Positions 8,605 to 21,900 of a DNA stretch of 64,000 nucleotides are shown here, in pieces. The stretch covers positions 471,764-535,763 of the forward strand of contig PTFA01000411.1 in assembly GCA_003342895.1 (NCBI GenBank). The letters run 5' to 3'. Numbering within the stretch: the first letter of the stretch is position 1; every line of letters starts with the position of its first letter. This DNA is from Casuarius casuarius (lineage: Eukaryota; Chordata; Aves; Casuariiformes; Casuariidae). A program made the position numbers and the translations under genes. The notes under the pieces were generated by a model that was not told the origin of the DNA, searched no databases, and saw nothing but the letters and a program-made list of their open reading frames with translations.

Positions 8605-11600
8605 CCTGGAAAGAATCAAGACCAGACCTTCATGTGAGTCATGCAGAGTTTTGTGTTGGAAAATTCTCCATTGTCTTATTGAGCTGTTGTTGATTTTGCT
8701 GCTGTTTTTGGTGTATGAGCCTGGATACTATAATAATTATACCTAAACATGTCTGTGCCTGTACTGCCAGTCATCCACAACTAATCAAAGTATAGACCCT
8801 GCAGGCACTTAGAGCAAGTTAACCCAAACAAACAAAAAAACCAGTGGCCTAGCCTGGGAGAAAACAATATTTTATTTCTTTCTTCTGAATGATGCCTCTA
8901 CTAATTATACTTTTGGTCCATGAGTGTAACTTCCCTTGACATCAGTGAATGGTCATCCCTTGATGGCTGTGTGTGTGTAGATGCCCTGCTGTCTCTCCTG
9001 TGGGTTTTGTGATCCTCCGCCCACGTGAAGCGCGAGGCACCGTCCCTGGGCTGGAGAGCTGGTCTGAGATGCAGCAAGGTGTGGGGTGGCTCCTCTGTGC
9101 TGAAATCCTCCTCCCCTCCCAGCCGGCCGGGCGGATTTCTCTCTGCTTTAGCAGGCATCTGTGATTGCTCATGGGTTTGTCATCCCGTCCTTCAGGCATT
9201 GAGCTTTCCAGGCAGGTGGCTTCCAGCGTGGTCAGATAGATCAGATAGATGAGTTTTATGGCCAGGAGAGTCAGGGTGGGGTTTAGTGTTGACTTTAGTG
9301 AGAGTTGGTTAAGGGCCGTTCTGGGCGCTTCTTCAAATCCTGCCCTCGAGCATTTCCAGGTTCTTAGCTGGGTCCTGTAGAGCATCAGGGGAGGGGAAAA
9401 TTGTTTTGATGATTTCCTGGAGTGCCGGTGAGAAATGGTCTGTCACCAGCCCTGGAAATGCACAACACAACTTGTCTCTGCTTGTGCTGTGCAAAGTGGC
9501 TGTAAATAACGTTTCTTCTATGGGTTTGCAGACTTCAAAGATTATTCCAGCTGCTGAAGGAAGCCTTGTCAGAGAAGGTAGCTGCAAGTTTAATTGTAGC
9601 TTCGGGACTTGAACTAAATCAAAATCCAAACAATCTGATAAAAATTACAGCCACTTGAATGTTGTTAAAGGTTAAAAGCGAGCCCTCTTCAGAACAGCTA
9701 TTAGTGTTTTACATTTTAAAATAAAGGAGGTTATTAATATTTCTAAATAACATTGAACATACATTACAATTTGCCTCCAAGCCATCTGAGCACTTCTTGT
9801 GGTAATGCAGATTAAATTTAGTGACAAGTGCATATAATGACAGTATAAATGTCAATTTGGCTATCAGATATGTTGCATTGGCATCTTTTTAATATTAAAC
9901 GTGACTATGTCCCACATTGCTTAAACAAATCACGGCATCCAGCGAGTCTTAAGAGGCTGTCTCCGTGTTCTGCCACAGGGTGAAACGATCTGTTGACTCT
10001 TCATATTTAAATGATTAGTTAATAATTTTGACATTTACATGATTTTTTTATTTTAAAGCTGGTGTTTGGAATTCTTTCATGTGTTTCCTCTAAGTGGTGA
10101 TTAAATAATGGCAGCGCGTAGTGCCGTCAGGTGAGTTGAGTCCTGGCCTCCATGGCTGGGTCTCTGCAGAGTGATGGTGCGCAAGGTGCAGTTGTCGGCT
10201 GCCGTTCCAGTGGGATGCTCTCGCTTTATGGATTTCCAGTGCAGTGCAGTGCGTACTGTGGAGAGGCTGGCAGTCAGTAGAACCGGAGCTGAGGTTTTAC
10301 GTGGACTTCTTTTTTGACCGAGGGCTTGCTATGGTATTTTTTAGTCAAAATTCAAACACTGCTGTTTGCAGTTAGTATCTTCTAGAGCGCCTAATTGCTG
10401 GTTTCCTTTGGAAGAGCCCAGCCTTTTTCTTTGTTCCTGAACTTTGGGGAAAAATGTCATTTTCTGTTCTTGCTTTGACCCTGATGGTGGGTATCTATAT
10501 TATTGTAGTGGCCTGGGCCTAGAGAAAGCCTGTTGCTACCCAGAGGGAAATCTTTTTCTGGCAAAAGAGCTAAAGGATCGAGTGGAGCAATAATAATAAT
10601 AATTACTATTGTTATGTTAAGCTGAAGGTTTTTATTCAGGGCCAGGATGCAAACAAAGTGAAAAAGCAGCTGCTACTTTCTAGTAACCAAAAGGCTTCAA
10701 TTTTCTCAGATACTGAATAGCTGGAGGGTGACATGAGGGATGATGCAGAGATCAGGGGCAACGTGCTGGTGAGGGTCCTAGCACCTCTACCACTGGCTAG
10801 AAGCCTGGAGCTGGAGTGATGCTGGAGGTTTCAGCAAGACTTAGCAGATCCTCTGCTCTTCCGCCTTGAAAAAAGGGGGTTTCCCCTTTTTGCTTGCGTC
10901 TGACAAGTAGATTTGGTCCTGGGAATATTTCTTGTATTTCAGCTTCTTCTCCTAATCTTCTCCTAATTGTAGCCAATACTGAACCCTGCTGTCCTTTTCT
11001 GTGGGACTGGTGTTTTTTTCTGGTGTTTTTGGTCAGTAGCTCAGCTCTTGTGGATTTATGTGGAGCTACTTTTGAATACTGGCAGACTGCTTGTAAAATC
11101 TTGCCACTGACCTTCCGTTGTGTGGACATGGTTCTCTCCAAATGATGTGTGAGCTTTGGAGCACCTCCGCCGGGTTGGCCGGTGCTTCCTCGGCCTGACT
11201 TGCTGCCCTTCCTTGGACCCGCTGGCCCGCTGCCCTCTGCTTCACGCTGCAGCATCGCTCAGGGAGGCTTCTTTACCCGGAATGGTTTGCGCAGGGAATA
11301 TTTTAAGATGCCCATGAGGCTCTTCTGGTGTGGTTTATTGCATTGCTAAAAAGCAACGTGATACAGATCATTAAAGGTATAAGCAAATATTCTTTGCGTT
11401 TTTGCAGCCACATCCCGAGGTCGGGAAGGAGTAGAGAGGCACGTGGGCGGCTGAAGGGTGTGTGAAAATTGACTCTCTCCGACGTGTGATGAGTCTGTTT
11501 GGGAGAGGCTTGTCTTGAGGTGACTTTAGCTGGATTCATGCTGGGGTCCTGGTCCTCTGAGCTTGCACAGTGCATGCCCGGGCCCTGCTCTGAAGCAAAC

Positions 11601-12437
11601 CAGCAGATTGGAATATAAATGTGGAGAGCCTAAAGGGCCCTGCTGGAGAGGAAGCCTGCTGCCATCCCTTATAAATTCACAGGGTAATAAGGGACAAGGC
11701 TTGCCTACTGTCTCAGAGCAATAGGATGTGGAGTTATATTTCTTTCTCACTTTCTCTCTTCCTCCTCAGGTCTTTCCAGGTGCTGCATCCTGGAACATCC
11801 TTCCCAGCGCCGTTTTCCTCTGTTCAGGGCTGTTTAGTGACAGCTAAAATGATTCTTGAATGTTAATAAATACCAGTTGACCCACTGCTGGCTTTTTCAG
11901 GCGTAGACTATGAGTGAGGAAGGATTGAAGATAAGGTGCAAAGGAGGGGAGAGAGGATTTCAAGAGAAATAGGGACTGCGTAGAGCATGCTTCCTTGTCT
12001 AGGGATGGGTTGACAAACTTTGAGGAGAGAAGGCCAGGGAAAGAACAGTGGGGAGATGCTGGTTCTGATGATGGAGACTGAGTAAAGCAACGTGGACGTT
12101 TTGGGATCATGGAATACACTAGGTACCTGGCTGGGGAGTGGAAAGGGGGAGAAGGATGGATAAGGAGTTTTAGCCATATTGGCCTTTACTTTGTGCGTGT
12201 GTGTGCATGTGGCTTTCTTAACAATCTGAAATTTTCAACATGGTTAAAATGACATAGTTAATGTTTTTGTTTGGTGTTCTTAGATGGGCAAGTCTAAAAT
12301 GTGCTCTCAGACTTCACTTTTCATCAGCTAACTCTGTGTGTGTGCACGTGCGCACGGATGTGGATTCTGGGAGACGATGTACTGGGGATAGCCTGCTGAG
12401 AGTGAACCAAATTGAGTTTCTGTCTCTTATCAAAGTG
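8605..12437. other. Intron-like non-coding DNA
   Basis: No supported gene. Minus-strand frames of 147 and 98 codons between 8942 and 9629 have no recognisable domain or paired splice sites. Small tandem repeats are present: TCAGATAGA twice at 9232-9249, and CTTCTCCTAAT twice at 10946-10967. An imperfect (TAA)n lies at about 10592-10607. An enhancer-like block at 9660-10075 is listed separately. Confidence 0.5.
9660..10075. promoter_or_regulatory. Conserved-element-like AT-rich block (possible enhancer)
   Basis: About 400 bases of complex, non-repetitive AT-rich sequence hold many TAAT/ATTA cores. They include GATTAGTTAATAATTTTG and the POU-octamer variant ATTTACAT (10033-10040; ATGTAAAT on the other strand). 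The texture, with long AT-rich words and no microsatellites and a GC interlude at 9930-9990, is typical of vertebrate conserved non-coding elements. Alignment with other birds would decide. Confidence 0.25.
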
Positions 12438-12545
12438 TTGGTAACTTTGGGCATGTCTCTTCCCTTTTGCGGGTTTGTTGTTTTATCTGCAAAAATGAGG
12501 GTAATAATAGCAGTAGAAAGAACTTTACTACCTATTCCCACAAAC
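12438..12545 (+). mobile_element. MIR/CORE-SINE remnant, sense
   Basis: 'gtaactttgggcatgtctct' is followed by a pyrimidine stretch, 'ttttatctgcaaaaatgagg', 'gtaataatagcagta' and 'actacctattcccac'. This tracks the MIR tail order: gtgaccttgggcaagtcact / cctcatctgtaaaatggggataataatagtacctacctc. It is diverged with small indels and no visible target-site duplication. It is an ancient fossil of the same class as the copies at 2884, 15668 and 33190. Confidence 0.6.
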
Positions 12546-15500
12546 CTTGAATAAGTAGTTATTGTGAGAGGTGGACAAAGGGCTAAAGGAGCATTTTTAT
12601 TGCAGTTCACATCACTTCTTTCAGTAACTCTTTGGGGAGTTTCCTTTTAGTTTCATAATTTCTTGCTGTGTAAGTATTCTTCTAGTCAAAGCATTTATGA
12701 AATAAATTTAGCATTCCATCACTCCTGCAGACATAACTGATCTTTCACAGACTGTTTGAACTGTAAGCCCTGCAAGGAGTTGGTCTGTCCAGTGTGTGGG
12801 CCTGGTTTGGATCTGCCCGGAAGGTGTTGCTGACAAGAGAGGGAGTCAGAAGCATCCTGCGATGATCTCCTCTTGTGTGCAAAATTTGCCTTTTCTTTTT
12901 CTTTTGTTGCATTTTATCTACTGTATGCTCTTCTGCTGCAGAACGCTCAGCTGTTGTTTTGTCTGTGGGTCAGTGTGGAAAGGAGCTATGCCGTTTCCAT
13001 CAAAAGTCGCTTGTTTGCTCATTGATTGCTACGCTGCTAGATTGCTGGAGTCTTAGGAGCATCCTTACTCGTTTGGATAGTTTTATTGGGTGCATCAACC
13101 CTTCATCCTGAGGGCCGCTCAAGTATTGCTGCCAGGACCAAACTTGCTCTCTGTCTGAGCAGCCAGAGGTCAGCCCTCCACTGCATTAGGAGCCTGGGAA
13201 CCCAAATGTGCTTGGTGGCTGACGGTGCCCTGAGGCAGTTGGGGCTTTGTCAGGAGCTGCTGCAGCCTAGCAAAGAGGCAGCTCGGTGTAGAAGACAGGC
13301 TGGTCAAGGAGCTGGTTGTGGTCATGAAGCATGCTGTGCTCATGGCTATCTTGCATGGCCATTTTCTTCTATATTTCTATATAATGCCCTTCAGGAGTTA
13401 CATTGACAAAGGCACTGGCTTTAGTAAGAATCATTAAGCAGAAATAATGTAGATCATTATCCTGTGTGGAGTGAGAGCTCTTATGCAGAGCATGGGTACA
13501 CTGAGGAACGTGGCTGTTACTGCAGTATGTCCTTACAGAGTTTAAATAATGTTCTTATGTGATTTTTAAGTTACTCATAATAAGATTGGACACCTTCAGG
13601 GTGCACTTTCTGAGTGGGTTTTCTTTATTGTGCTGACCGCACAGCTATATTTGGTCCTGGGGGTTAGAAGAAGTCTTGGATTGTACTGCGCTCTGGGTAA
13701 ACTGGAGTAGTTCCTGACATTTGTGGAGTCTCTTTCCATCTACTGCAGTGAAACTAGATTAGAATCTGGTTCTCTGAATTTCAAACAAAAAGAATAGTGA
13801 CTTCTTCTCTTGAGTGTTCGTTTCCCTGCCAGTAGAGGCTGGATGACTTAATCTCTTCATATATCAACACATTGATCAAGTTTCACAGCAAAGTATCCAG
13901 TGGTAACTATAACAAATATTCAAAAATGTAAGCCTGGCTTGTAATTTAAGGCCTCACTTGGTTATACAGTTCTGAGTGCAACAGCAATGACAGTTCAGGG
14001 CTGGATATTTAGGGTAGATTTATCCACAGTAATATGCAGTGGTAGATCTATCAAAACAGCCTTCTAAAGCCAGAGGTGCCTGAGGCATGGCATTAGATCA
14101 AATATGTCTCAGTAAAATTAGTGTAAGGTTCCACAGCCAAAGGAAAAAATCAAATCTTTCAGAGCCTCTCCCTTTCAGGTACCTGTTAGGCAGTGGTAGG
14201 GCTGAGCTCCTTTGAAAATGCCAAGGTTGGATTCATTTTGTATGTGTTTCCTAGGGGAGATTTGGCTGTTTGGTCTGTCTTTTCCTTCCCCCTCTTCGGG
14301 CGATGCGGGGAGCGTAAGGCTGAGACTCGCCTCCCACCTGGAGACGGGGAGCACCCTGGCACAACAGCTGGGCTGTTCATACAGTGTTTGCTGAGTTGCT
14401 GCTATTTACAGAGCAGCATATTAAAACCAGCCGTCATGCAGCGTAGCGTGGCTGCCCTTGCCTTAAATTCTCAAATTGAGGCAGTTGAACAGCTTATTCC
14501 AGCATGTCAACCCCATGTGTGCCAAGAGGAATAAGGAGGTCACAGAGATATGGATGTGGAAACCTTGTAGACTGGACTAGTCTGTTCTTCCCAGTTGGCA
14601 ACTGGAGCCTTTTGTTTCAGTCAATGTTATTTTTTCAGGAGCCAAATCAAACCACACCAGATTGTGGGTTTTCAAACTACTAGTCAATCTGTTAATTTAA
14701 AAACATCTTTCTTCCAGCTTGCTTTCCTGTATTGTTTCCTTCCTAGGCCTCAGCATCTCTTCCATGGCCATTCAAGGGTTGGCTTTGACATTAGGCAACT
14801 CTCTGGGAGAGCAACAGGTCAGGGGAATGAGAATCAGGTTCTTTGCCACCATTTCCAAAAACTAACTCTTTCCTCTCTAAGAGCCTGGACCCTGGATGGA
14901 ACAGACTTCATCACTGGCTGTATTCATGAATATATAAATGTTTGGCCTCTTCTTTAATACCAGGACTCTCTCAAATCCAGCCAGAGATACTCACATAGTA
15001 GTTATAGAACCAAGAAATAAGTCTGCAGACCAGCAGCTCCCCCAAAGACACCATGTTTCCATTCTTGTTTGTGTGACACCAGTGAAAACAGAAATTGAAG
15101 GGGAAGGTGGAAGCTCTGAAGCTCTTAACAATTTTCTATGTTCTGGGAAGGTTTCCTGAATTTCTTTTAGAGAGAGATGTTACTGCACATCATCTTCAGG
15201 TTTTGTCTTACACAGCTCTCCAAAATCTCTGAGAGACAAATTCTCAGTGCAGGTGTCTGCCTGGTGAGCTTGTCTCGCCCTTGGTAGTAATTCCCAAAAT
15301 TGTATCTATTAGGAAGGAATTAGTAGAAACCAGTGTGTTTCATTTAATTGGATAGACTTGTGCTTCACATGAGGACAGAACTGGTACTACAAAGGCGGGA
15401 TTCTGATTTCCTCTAGCAATAGCTTTCTCTAATGAACTCCCAGAAAACATTTCACATGCCTCAGTATTTAGCACATGGGTATTTCAGTGGATACCACCTT

Positions 15501-15667
15501 TAAAAGGAACAGGTTGCCAAGAACGACTGATAATGAATCAAAATGCCACTGAACTACTGCTACTATCTGGTGGACTTCACAGTGAGGCCCTTCAGAAGGC
15601 TCTGTTGCACTTATTTACTGAGCATGCTGCTTTAGTCCTCAAATGTGTAGATTTGTTTCATTGGTAA
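12546..15667. other. Intron-like non-coding DNA
   Basis: No recognisable exon. Two plus-strand frames of 113 and 120 codons (14193-14534 and 14595-14957) show no domain and no convincing splice context. A possible fossil repeat lies at 13688-13782. Otherwise I see nothing of note. Confidence 0.5.
13688..13782. repeat. Possible fossil amniote repeat fragment
   Basis: 'gggtaaactggagtagttcc' to 'gtggagtct', then 'cagtgaaact' and 'gaatctggttctctg', resembles an old, partly palindromic motif common in reptile genomes. That motif runs: ...taaactggagtaactcc...ttcagtgga...cagtgaaactgag..cagaatctggccc. The copy is very diverged and the assignment is from memory only. Confidence 0.3.
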
Positions 15668-15825
15668 ACCTCAAAAGGCTTTGTGAGGAGGGGCAGGATC
15701 CTTATTCGAATATTTCCATTTTAGAAGTGAAGGAATCAAGGAAGAGACAGCTGAACTGACTTGCTCCATGATCACTCAAGGGTCAATGGTGGAGCAAGTT
15801 ACAGGATCCAGCTGTCCTCAAAACT
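15668..15825 (-). mobile_element. MIR/CORE-SINE remnant, antisense
   Basis: On the plus strand the order is 'cctcaaaaggctttgtgagg', 'ccttattcgaatatttccat', 'tttagaagtgaaggaa', 'gaactgacttgctccatgat', 'ggtcaatggtggagcaagtt' and 'acaggatcca'. This matches the reverse complement of MIR: cctcac..tgtgaggtaggt..ttattatccccattttacagatgaggaaactgag..gtgacttgcccaaggtcac..agtggcagagc..aggatt. The insertion is therefore on the minus strand, old and diverged. Confidence 0.6.
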
Positions 15826-18294
15826 TTTGATCAGCTGCAGACCATTCTCAATAGTTGCATCCAAGAGGAAGAAGGTACTACAAGGTAAGTTGTGTGGTTT
15901 CCTTTGGTTGGGAGCTTTTTAGTAATGTGTCTGCACAGAGCTGGTGGGCCCAGGAAGAGACCAACACTGGGATGAGTTTGTTGGAACTGCCGGCCCCTAA
16001 GCTCCTTTGCTTTTGAGAATAGTCGTCTTCTCGCTTTCATCATAGGCTGGCTGATGAACCACTTTCTTGCATTAAACCACTATCTGAGGTGCTTCCTGGT
16101 TTTGCCCGTAGTCAGAAGAGCACAGAGATAGGTGTAGGATGTTTCGGCTCCACTTTCTTTTGCTGCCACCAGTTTTTCTGCTGATCTAATTTGTCTGGAA
16201 ACAAGAATCAGCTGCCTTTTCTCTGAAAACCAGCTTTGTGATTTCAACCCCTTGGGGCTCTCTTTCCTCTTGTTCTCCCCTGCCCCATCTTGGGCTTTCT
16301 TTGTGAAGAGTACCTACGGGTATGTATAGCAGGGAATACATAGGGAATGATGGCAAAGTGGAAATAGTGGAAATCCCAGTTTGTTTCCGTGCTGCTCCTG
16401 AGTCCCTCCTTGCAGTGCAGGCCCTAGCTGCATCCTTGACAATGCATGGCGTAAGCTGGGCCCAACTCCACTGTGATAGTGAAGTAGGGATCATGCCAAT
16501 TAGCAGAGGTATGCTATGTGTTTTGATTTAACTCGGGATTTCCCTCCTGCTCTTCCCTTCCCTGTAAGAGATCCTTAACTATAGTACAAAAATAATCAGA
16601 AGTAATTAAAAGGCTGTATTTCTCCAGAGAAAAGAGCATTTTGAGCCAGACTTGCAGGCAATCAGAAGCCACCTATGAGTGTCAGGGCTGTTTCATGGAG
16701 ATGCAGTTTATGAGAGTTTGGGCTCTGAACTGGGGCCCATCAGTGAGGAAAAGAGCTGTCCTGAGCTCCTTATCATCAGCAGAGACAGATAAATGAATCC
16801 CACCTGCATGAGGCTGGAACAGCACTTCATTTGCTAGTAGTGTAGACTCCCTGTATGGTTAACGATAAACACCTCCAGATGGGATTCCTTCCTCCCTAGG
16901 TATCTGTAAAGGCACTTAGGGCTGAGTGAGTCGTGCCATTGCCCTCTGTGTTGACTGCAGTGGCAATGGAGATGGCTAACTTAGATTAGATACCTAACTT
17001 TTAGTTGGCTGAAATTAGATGAGAGAAATTCCACACCTGTCATCTTGGGTGGGTTGGATGACCCCTGGAAGTGCCACTATACTGGTGTCTGTTAGAAAAA
17101 GCTATTGGTGAAAGAGAGTAGTAAAGAAAAGTTTTTTGCAGGCAAAATCTAGGTTTCTTTTACGCTGAAGATCCAGGGCAGTTAGCAGCTGCTGATAGGC
17201 TTTGTTGAAGATGTCTGCAACTGAAGGCATGTGGGCGTTGTGTTTTGTGAAAGTAGTTTTTGGACTGAAGATCTTCAGCAAGCTAAGCACTCTTAGCTTA
17301 CAGAGCAGCCAACTGTAGTTAGGAAGCAGCAATTAGAAAGAAAGAATCAGCAGAAATTAGAAGAGAGAGAAAAGTCCATTAACATCTTCCTTTGTGATAG
17401 TAAGTAGGTCAGTGAGCTGAGAGAGACCCTGGACAGGCGTGCAGCTCTAGCGCAGCGAGGCTGGGAGAATTAGATAGTGAAGCAGAGGCAGTGATTTAAT
17501 CAGCTGTTGGTGGTCTAAAGTAAAGAATACATGGTCAGAATTGCAGAGAACATCTCACATTCTGATTTGGAGCTAAAGATGGAGCTGATTTCAGCCCTCT
17601 GTTTGCGTGCAGAGATAGCCAAATCTGTTGTCATTGTCTTTTTTTTTTTTTCCCCTTCACGTCTGAAGGGGCTAGAACAGATTAATTGGGGCCATACAAG
17701 ATTATTCTGTGTAGCACATGTGAGTACTCACCTTGGCGCGAAGTGCTGTCTCTGTGCTTGTCCAACGTAAGGCGAGCGGGGTTGCTGCGGTGGTGGAGGG
17801 ACAGCAGGACCCCCCAGCGCCAGGCTGTGGCCAAGGGGCACGTGTAAGGCTCAAGGTGCCCCAGTTTGAGACTTGAAGAAACTTGTGGTGTGATGAGAGA
17901 ACGAAGAAACCAGTTTCATCTCTCCCAGGAACTCAAGGGTGAGAGTCCAGTTATTTTGCACGTAATGAGGAGGTCACTGAAAGAGGGAATGGAGCTTGGC
18001 AGGGCAAAATAAAAGCATTCTCATGCTTCCATTTTGCACTAGAAAAACCTCATTGTTTAGTTATGTGGTTATGAATGAAGTTATGGCTCTTGAGGTTCGA
18101 ACTGCTTGAAAGGAGCCAGTGATCATGATGTATCTGGTGATTGTATAGGGAAGGATAGGAAAAGGATTGGTGGGGAGAAAGTTAAATCTGGGGGAATAAC
18201 CATATAGCTTAGCTTCTTTGAAACATCCCAGGGCTAATTGAAGAAGAAAAAGATTAAGGGTTTGGAATTCAGTTGTGTCAATATAAAGAAAAAA
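15826..18294. other. Intron-like non-coding DNA
   Basis: No supported gene. There is a GC-richer patch at 17750-17860 and a T-run at 17640-17651. Sequence complexity is ordinary and I see nothing else to annotate. Confidence 0.5.
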
Positions 18295-18358
18295 TCCAAT
18301 CTATTAGTATTAATAGTCTTTTATAAGATCCAATCTACTGGTATTAGTCTTTTTTAGG
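18295..18358 (+). repeat. Imperfect tandem duplication, about 34-bp unit, 2 copies
   Basis: Two adjacent units both start TCCAATCTA and continue (C/T)T(A/G)GTATTA...AGTCTTTT. Unit 1 is 18295-18328 and unit 2 is 18329-18358. The second unit lacks a few bases, as expected after a small slippage or duplication event. Confidence 0.8.
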
Positions 18359-18917
18359 AAAAGAAGCTTCTGTTGCCAAGGGTTGAACCGATCTTTGTGC
18401 AACTTTTGTTAGTCAAGTGAAGGATTGAAACACTGATATTTTCATCCAGGAAATTTGAAACAATTGAACTGCAGCAACGACTGAATTGCCTGCTATTGCA
18501 AAGGGATGGGGTGCTGGTGAAATGACAGAAACGGGTGGGATACGTGTTGGTACTGTTCAGCCAAGAGTGGCCTGTGGCTGACTGGTGGTTTCAAGGCTTT
18601 CAACAGGAAACTTGACAGTACTCTGGGGAATCCTAGCTGCTATTTCGGTGGAAACTATGATGAGAAATTCAGAGTGATCCATTGTTCTGAAAGTGCTTTG
18701 GAACAGCTAAATTTTTATTTATTTCTGTTTGCTTGATTTGGTTTTGACAGAAAAGGGTTTTCTCCCAAATGGAAGTGTTTAAGAACATTTCAAAAATTGA
18801 AAGTGCACTTTGCTCATTTCCCAGCTCTTCTACTTTTTGACTCTTTAGGGAGTAGACGGGAAAAGAAGTAACAGAGAAGAGATGGTTGTTGCTCCTCAAA
18901 ACTTGTAGTTTTTGGCC
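18359..18917. other. Intron-like non-coding DNA
   Basis: No coding or repeat signal is recognised. It ends at a long poly(A) tract. Confidence 0.5.
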
Positions 18918-18954
18918 AAAAAAAATAAAAAAAAAAAAAAAAAAAAAAAAAAAA
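18918..18954 (+). repeat. Poly(A) tract, 37 bp with one T
   Basis: There is a near-pure A run. A processed-pseudogene or SINE origin was considered, but upstream sequence is unrecognised and no flanking direct repeat is evident. Confidence 0.95.
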
Positions 18955-21900
18955 CTTTTATAAAATTGAATAGGACATTTTAATAAAAATAACTATCTTC
19001 ATACACAGAATTAACAAGCATCTAATTTTTCTCTTTGTGTATGTATAAATATATTTGATGCATAGTAAGACAGTGAGCTATACAGCTGCTTCGTTTTCAG
19101 ATTAACTAAAATCTAGGTTGAAAGAAGATGAAGTTATAAATATGAAGTGCTGCATGTATCGGTTTCTCTAGACTCTAACAAGGCAGGATTTGAATGGAGG
19201 TGGCAACAAAGTAATGTCTCCATGGACTCAAGTGCCAAATTACAAAAAATGTAAATAAATTAGTTGAGTCATCTTGTTGCTTTGTAGGCTAAGGAAAGGA
19301 AACTAAGCAAGCAATTTCTAGAGTCTTCTAGAGGCATGTACAGGTACTGATGCTGTACTAATGGGGTATGACATAGTAAAATAATTATGTGTTACAGAAT
19401 TATATTTTGGAGCAGGTAGCTTCAGAGAAGAAATCGTTTTTGATTTAATACGCAGTTGTATGGTAGCATCGGTTCCAGGAGTAACGAAAGTCAAGCCACT
19501 AAATCACTGCAACCAGAAGAGAAGTTCAGCCTTCTTCAAGGTATGGAGTGAATCTGTAAAAGTAGTGGGTTAAGTTAGCCCAAGTTAGAAATTAATGAAA
19601 AGATTAGAGAAGTAGTGAATTTACAATAAAATGGACATTTTTTTTTCTCTTATCCTTATTCACCAGTGCTTTGTATTCAGTGTGGACCAGTACCATCAGC
19701 TGGAAACATTCCTTCTTTCTTGTATCACTAACTTCTTTGGGCTACATACTGCTGTGTCAGTCTTTTTTTTTTTTTTTTTTTTTCTCCCCCCCCCCATTGT
19801 AAGTATGAAAGTACATTTTTGAAAAAAAAAATTGGCTTTAGATGATGGTGTACAAATATAAGTGAAAAACTGGCCTAAGAAAAATCTCTAGTATGAGATG
19901 ATGATGTCTGGAAGGAATTTCAGCTTTATGTTAAAATCTCAGGCTAAAACTGAAGGGGAAAATATTATTATCATCTTTGCATATTATTATCTATTATTAT
20001 ATCTGCATATTATTATTTTCTTTGCATGTTCATGACAATTAAACAAACAAACCGTGAGTCCATGATGGCATTATTTTTACGGCACACCTCCAGAATAGAA
20101 TTTCCCTTCAGGAGGAATTGTCATCGGCTTAACGAATAACGATATTGGACACTTTGATGCAAATCTGATTTTGATGTAGTACTGCTGTTTCTAATCCAAG
20201 TCCAGGCTGCAGTTGGTCCTCCTGTGGTTGTTGCCTCGTTTTGCCTTCCGTGGCTTCAGTGAGTCAGTGTGCAAAAAGAACTTAAAAATATTTTTTAATT
20301 ATTGTTTCTGTTGTGGTTTTTGTACAGTAGTGGTACACCCCATAAGTTATGATATTATTTATGCATGTTCAGAGTTGACTTTACTTTTTTTTTTAAGAGG
20401 TAGAGCATTGTTCTTTTGCTTTCCCTGTCTTATAAAAGCTATGGAAAAAAATGGTCACATGTACCTTCCAAAAATGCAGGATCTTTTGATTTAGCATCCT
20501 CATTCCGACATCGTGGCAGATAAATATTGACTCTGTCTAACTTTTTGGGAGGGTGACTTTTGGCACTCGTTTTTCTCCTGTTTCTGAGTTGGTCTCAGAT
20601 TAATACTTTTTTTCGTATTGTTTTCCAGAAATAAGAATACAAAGAGAGAATATGCCTATGTAAAAGTATTATCTGTCTGTGAGCAGAAAGAAGTAGTGTT
20701 CTACAGAAATGGAATATTTATGTATATGTGTATATATACTAGTTTACATATATTCCTGTATTTTTAGTTTTAAAAAATGATAGGATGAGCTCTTGCTGTA
20801 AGCTGCTAAGTAATCTCATGTTTGTGAGGTGTCCTTTCTATTCCAGTCAGGTAGGCACGGGCCACATTCAAGCTGCTAATTCGTGAAACGGGGGATACTT
20901 TCCTTCTCATTAAAATGTATTTATTTATTTTGCTGTGAGAATAGTTTCCTGAAGATGCTGCTTTTGATCTCTGGTAATGCCACAGACTCAGTAAGACTGC
21001 TAGCATGCAGTGGTGTTTACCTCCTTTCAATTTTACATCCACTGTTAATTGGACTTGAATAATATAACCCCATTGCAAAACCTGTTTTAATTTGCTAGGT
21101 CTCGATATCGTGTCCAATAAGATGCTGGTATTCTTAGTGCTTGGAAATCGCTCCCTGTCTGTAATCGGAAGGCTTTTTCCTGTGTGTGTCTGCTTTTCTG
21201 GGTGTTTATTGGATTTTATGCATTTTAAGAAGTGGAGGAAAAGGAGTGAGGAATAGAGAGATGTTAATTTTTGCAGAATTTAATTTTTTTGAAACTTGGG
21301 TTTGTAATCTGTCTTATGTTTCTAGGGAAACAACGTAATGCGGCGCAGACCGCCAGCTGAAGCACTTTCTGCAGCAGCTGCAGAGTGAAGTTAGCAAGAC
21401 CCCTGGTCTGTTTTGCAGCTGATGCTGGAAGCCGCTCTAGCTGGTGAAGGTGATGGTTGCCCCTCGCTCCCGTTTTGGTGCTGCTGCCCTTTTGGGGGGC
21501 AGCAAGCAGCAGTGAACGAGGCCAGTTATCCTCAGGAGAGGTCAAAACATGGGTTGCTGCAGGCTCGAGAGAGTGAATAAAATAATTTCCTATAGCTCTG
21601 TCTCAAGACAAGCTCTGAAAGGAAGGAGGAGGTGAGAAAGTGAGCTTTCTCCAGCAACTTGGATTGTAGAGGAATGTGAAACTTCACAGTTTTCTCCCAT
21701 CTCTCTCTCTTGAAAGTTAACACAAAAAATAGATAGGACTTGGAGACAGTTTTCTGACAGAAATCCCAGAACCTTCATTCCCAGAAGCTGAGATAGTGAC
21801 AAGAAGCTGGTTACTCAGCAGGGAGTTACCCATGAATTTCTGTTGACTGAGTTAAATCCTCCAGCAAGCAGGTGTCGGGTAAATGTTTTGATTCTTTGCA

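Noticed and set aside
8942..9629. Minus-strand frames of 147 and 98 codons that look somewhat protein-like
   Set aside because: No known motif or paired splice sites; the frames overlap each other with no sign that either is favoured.
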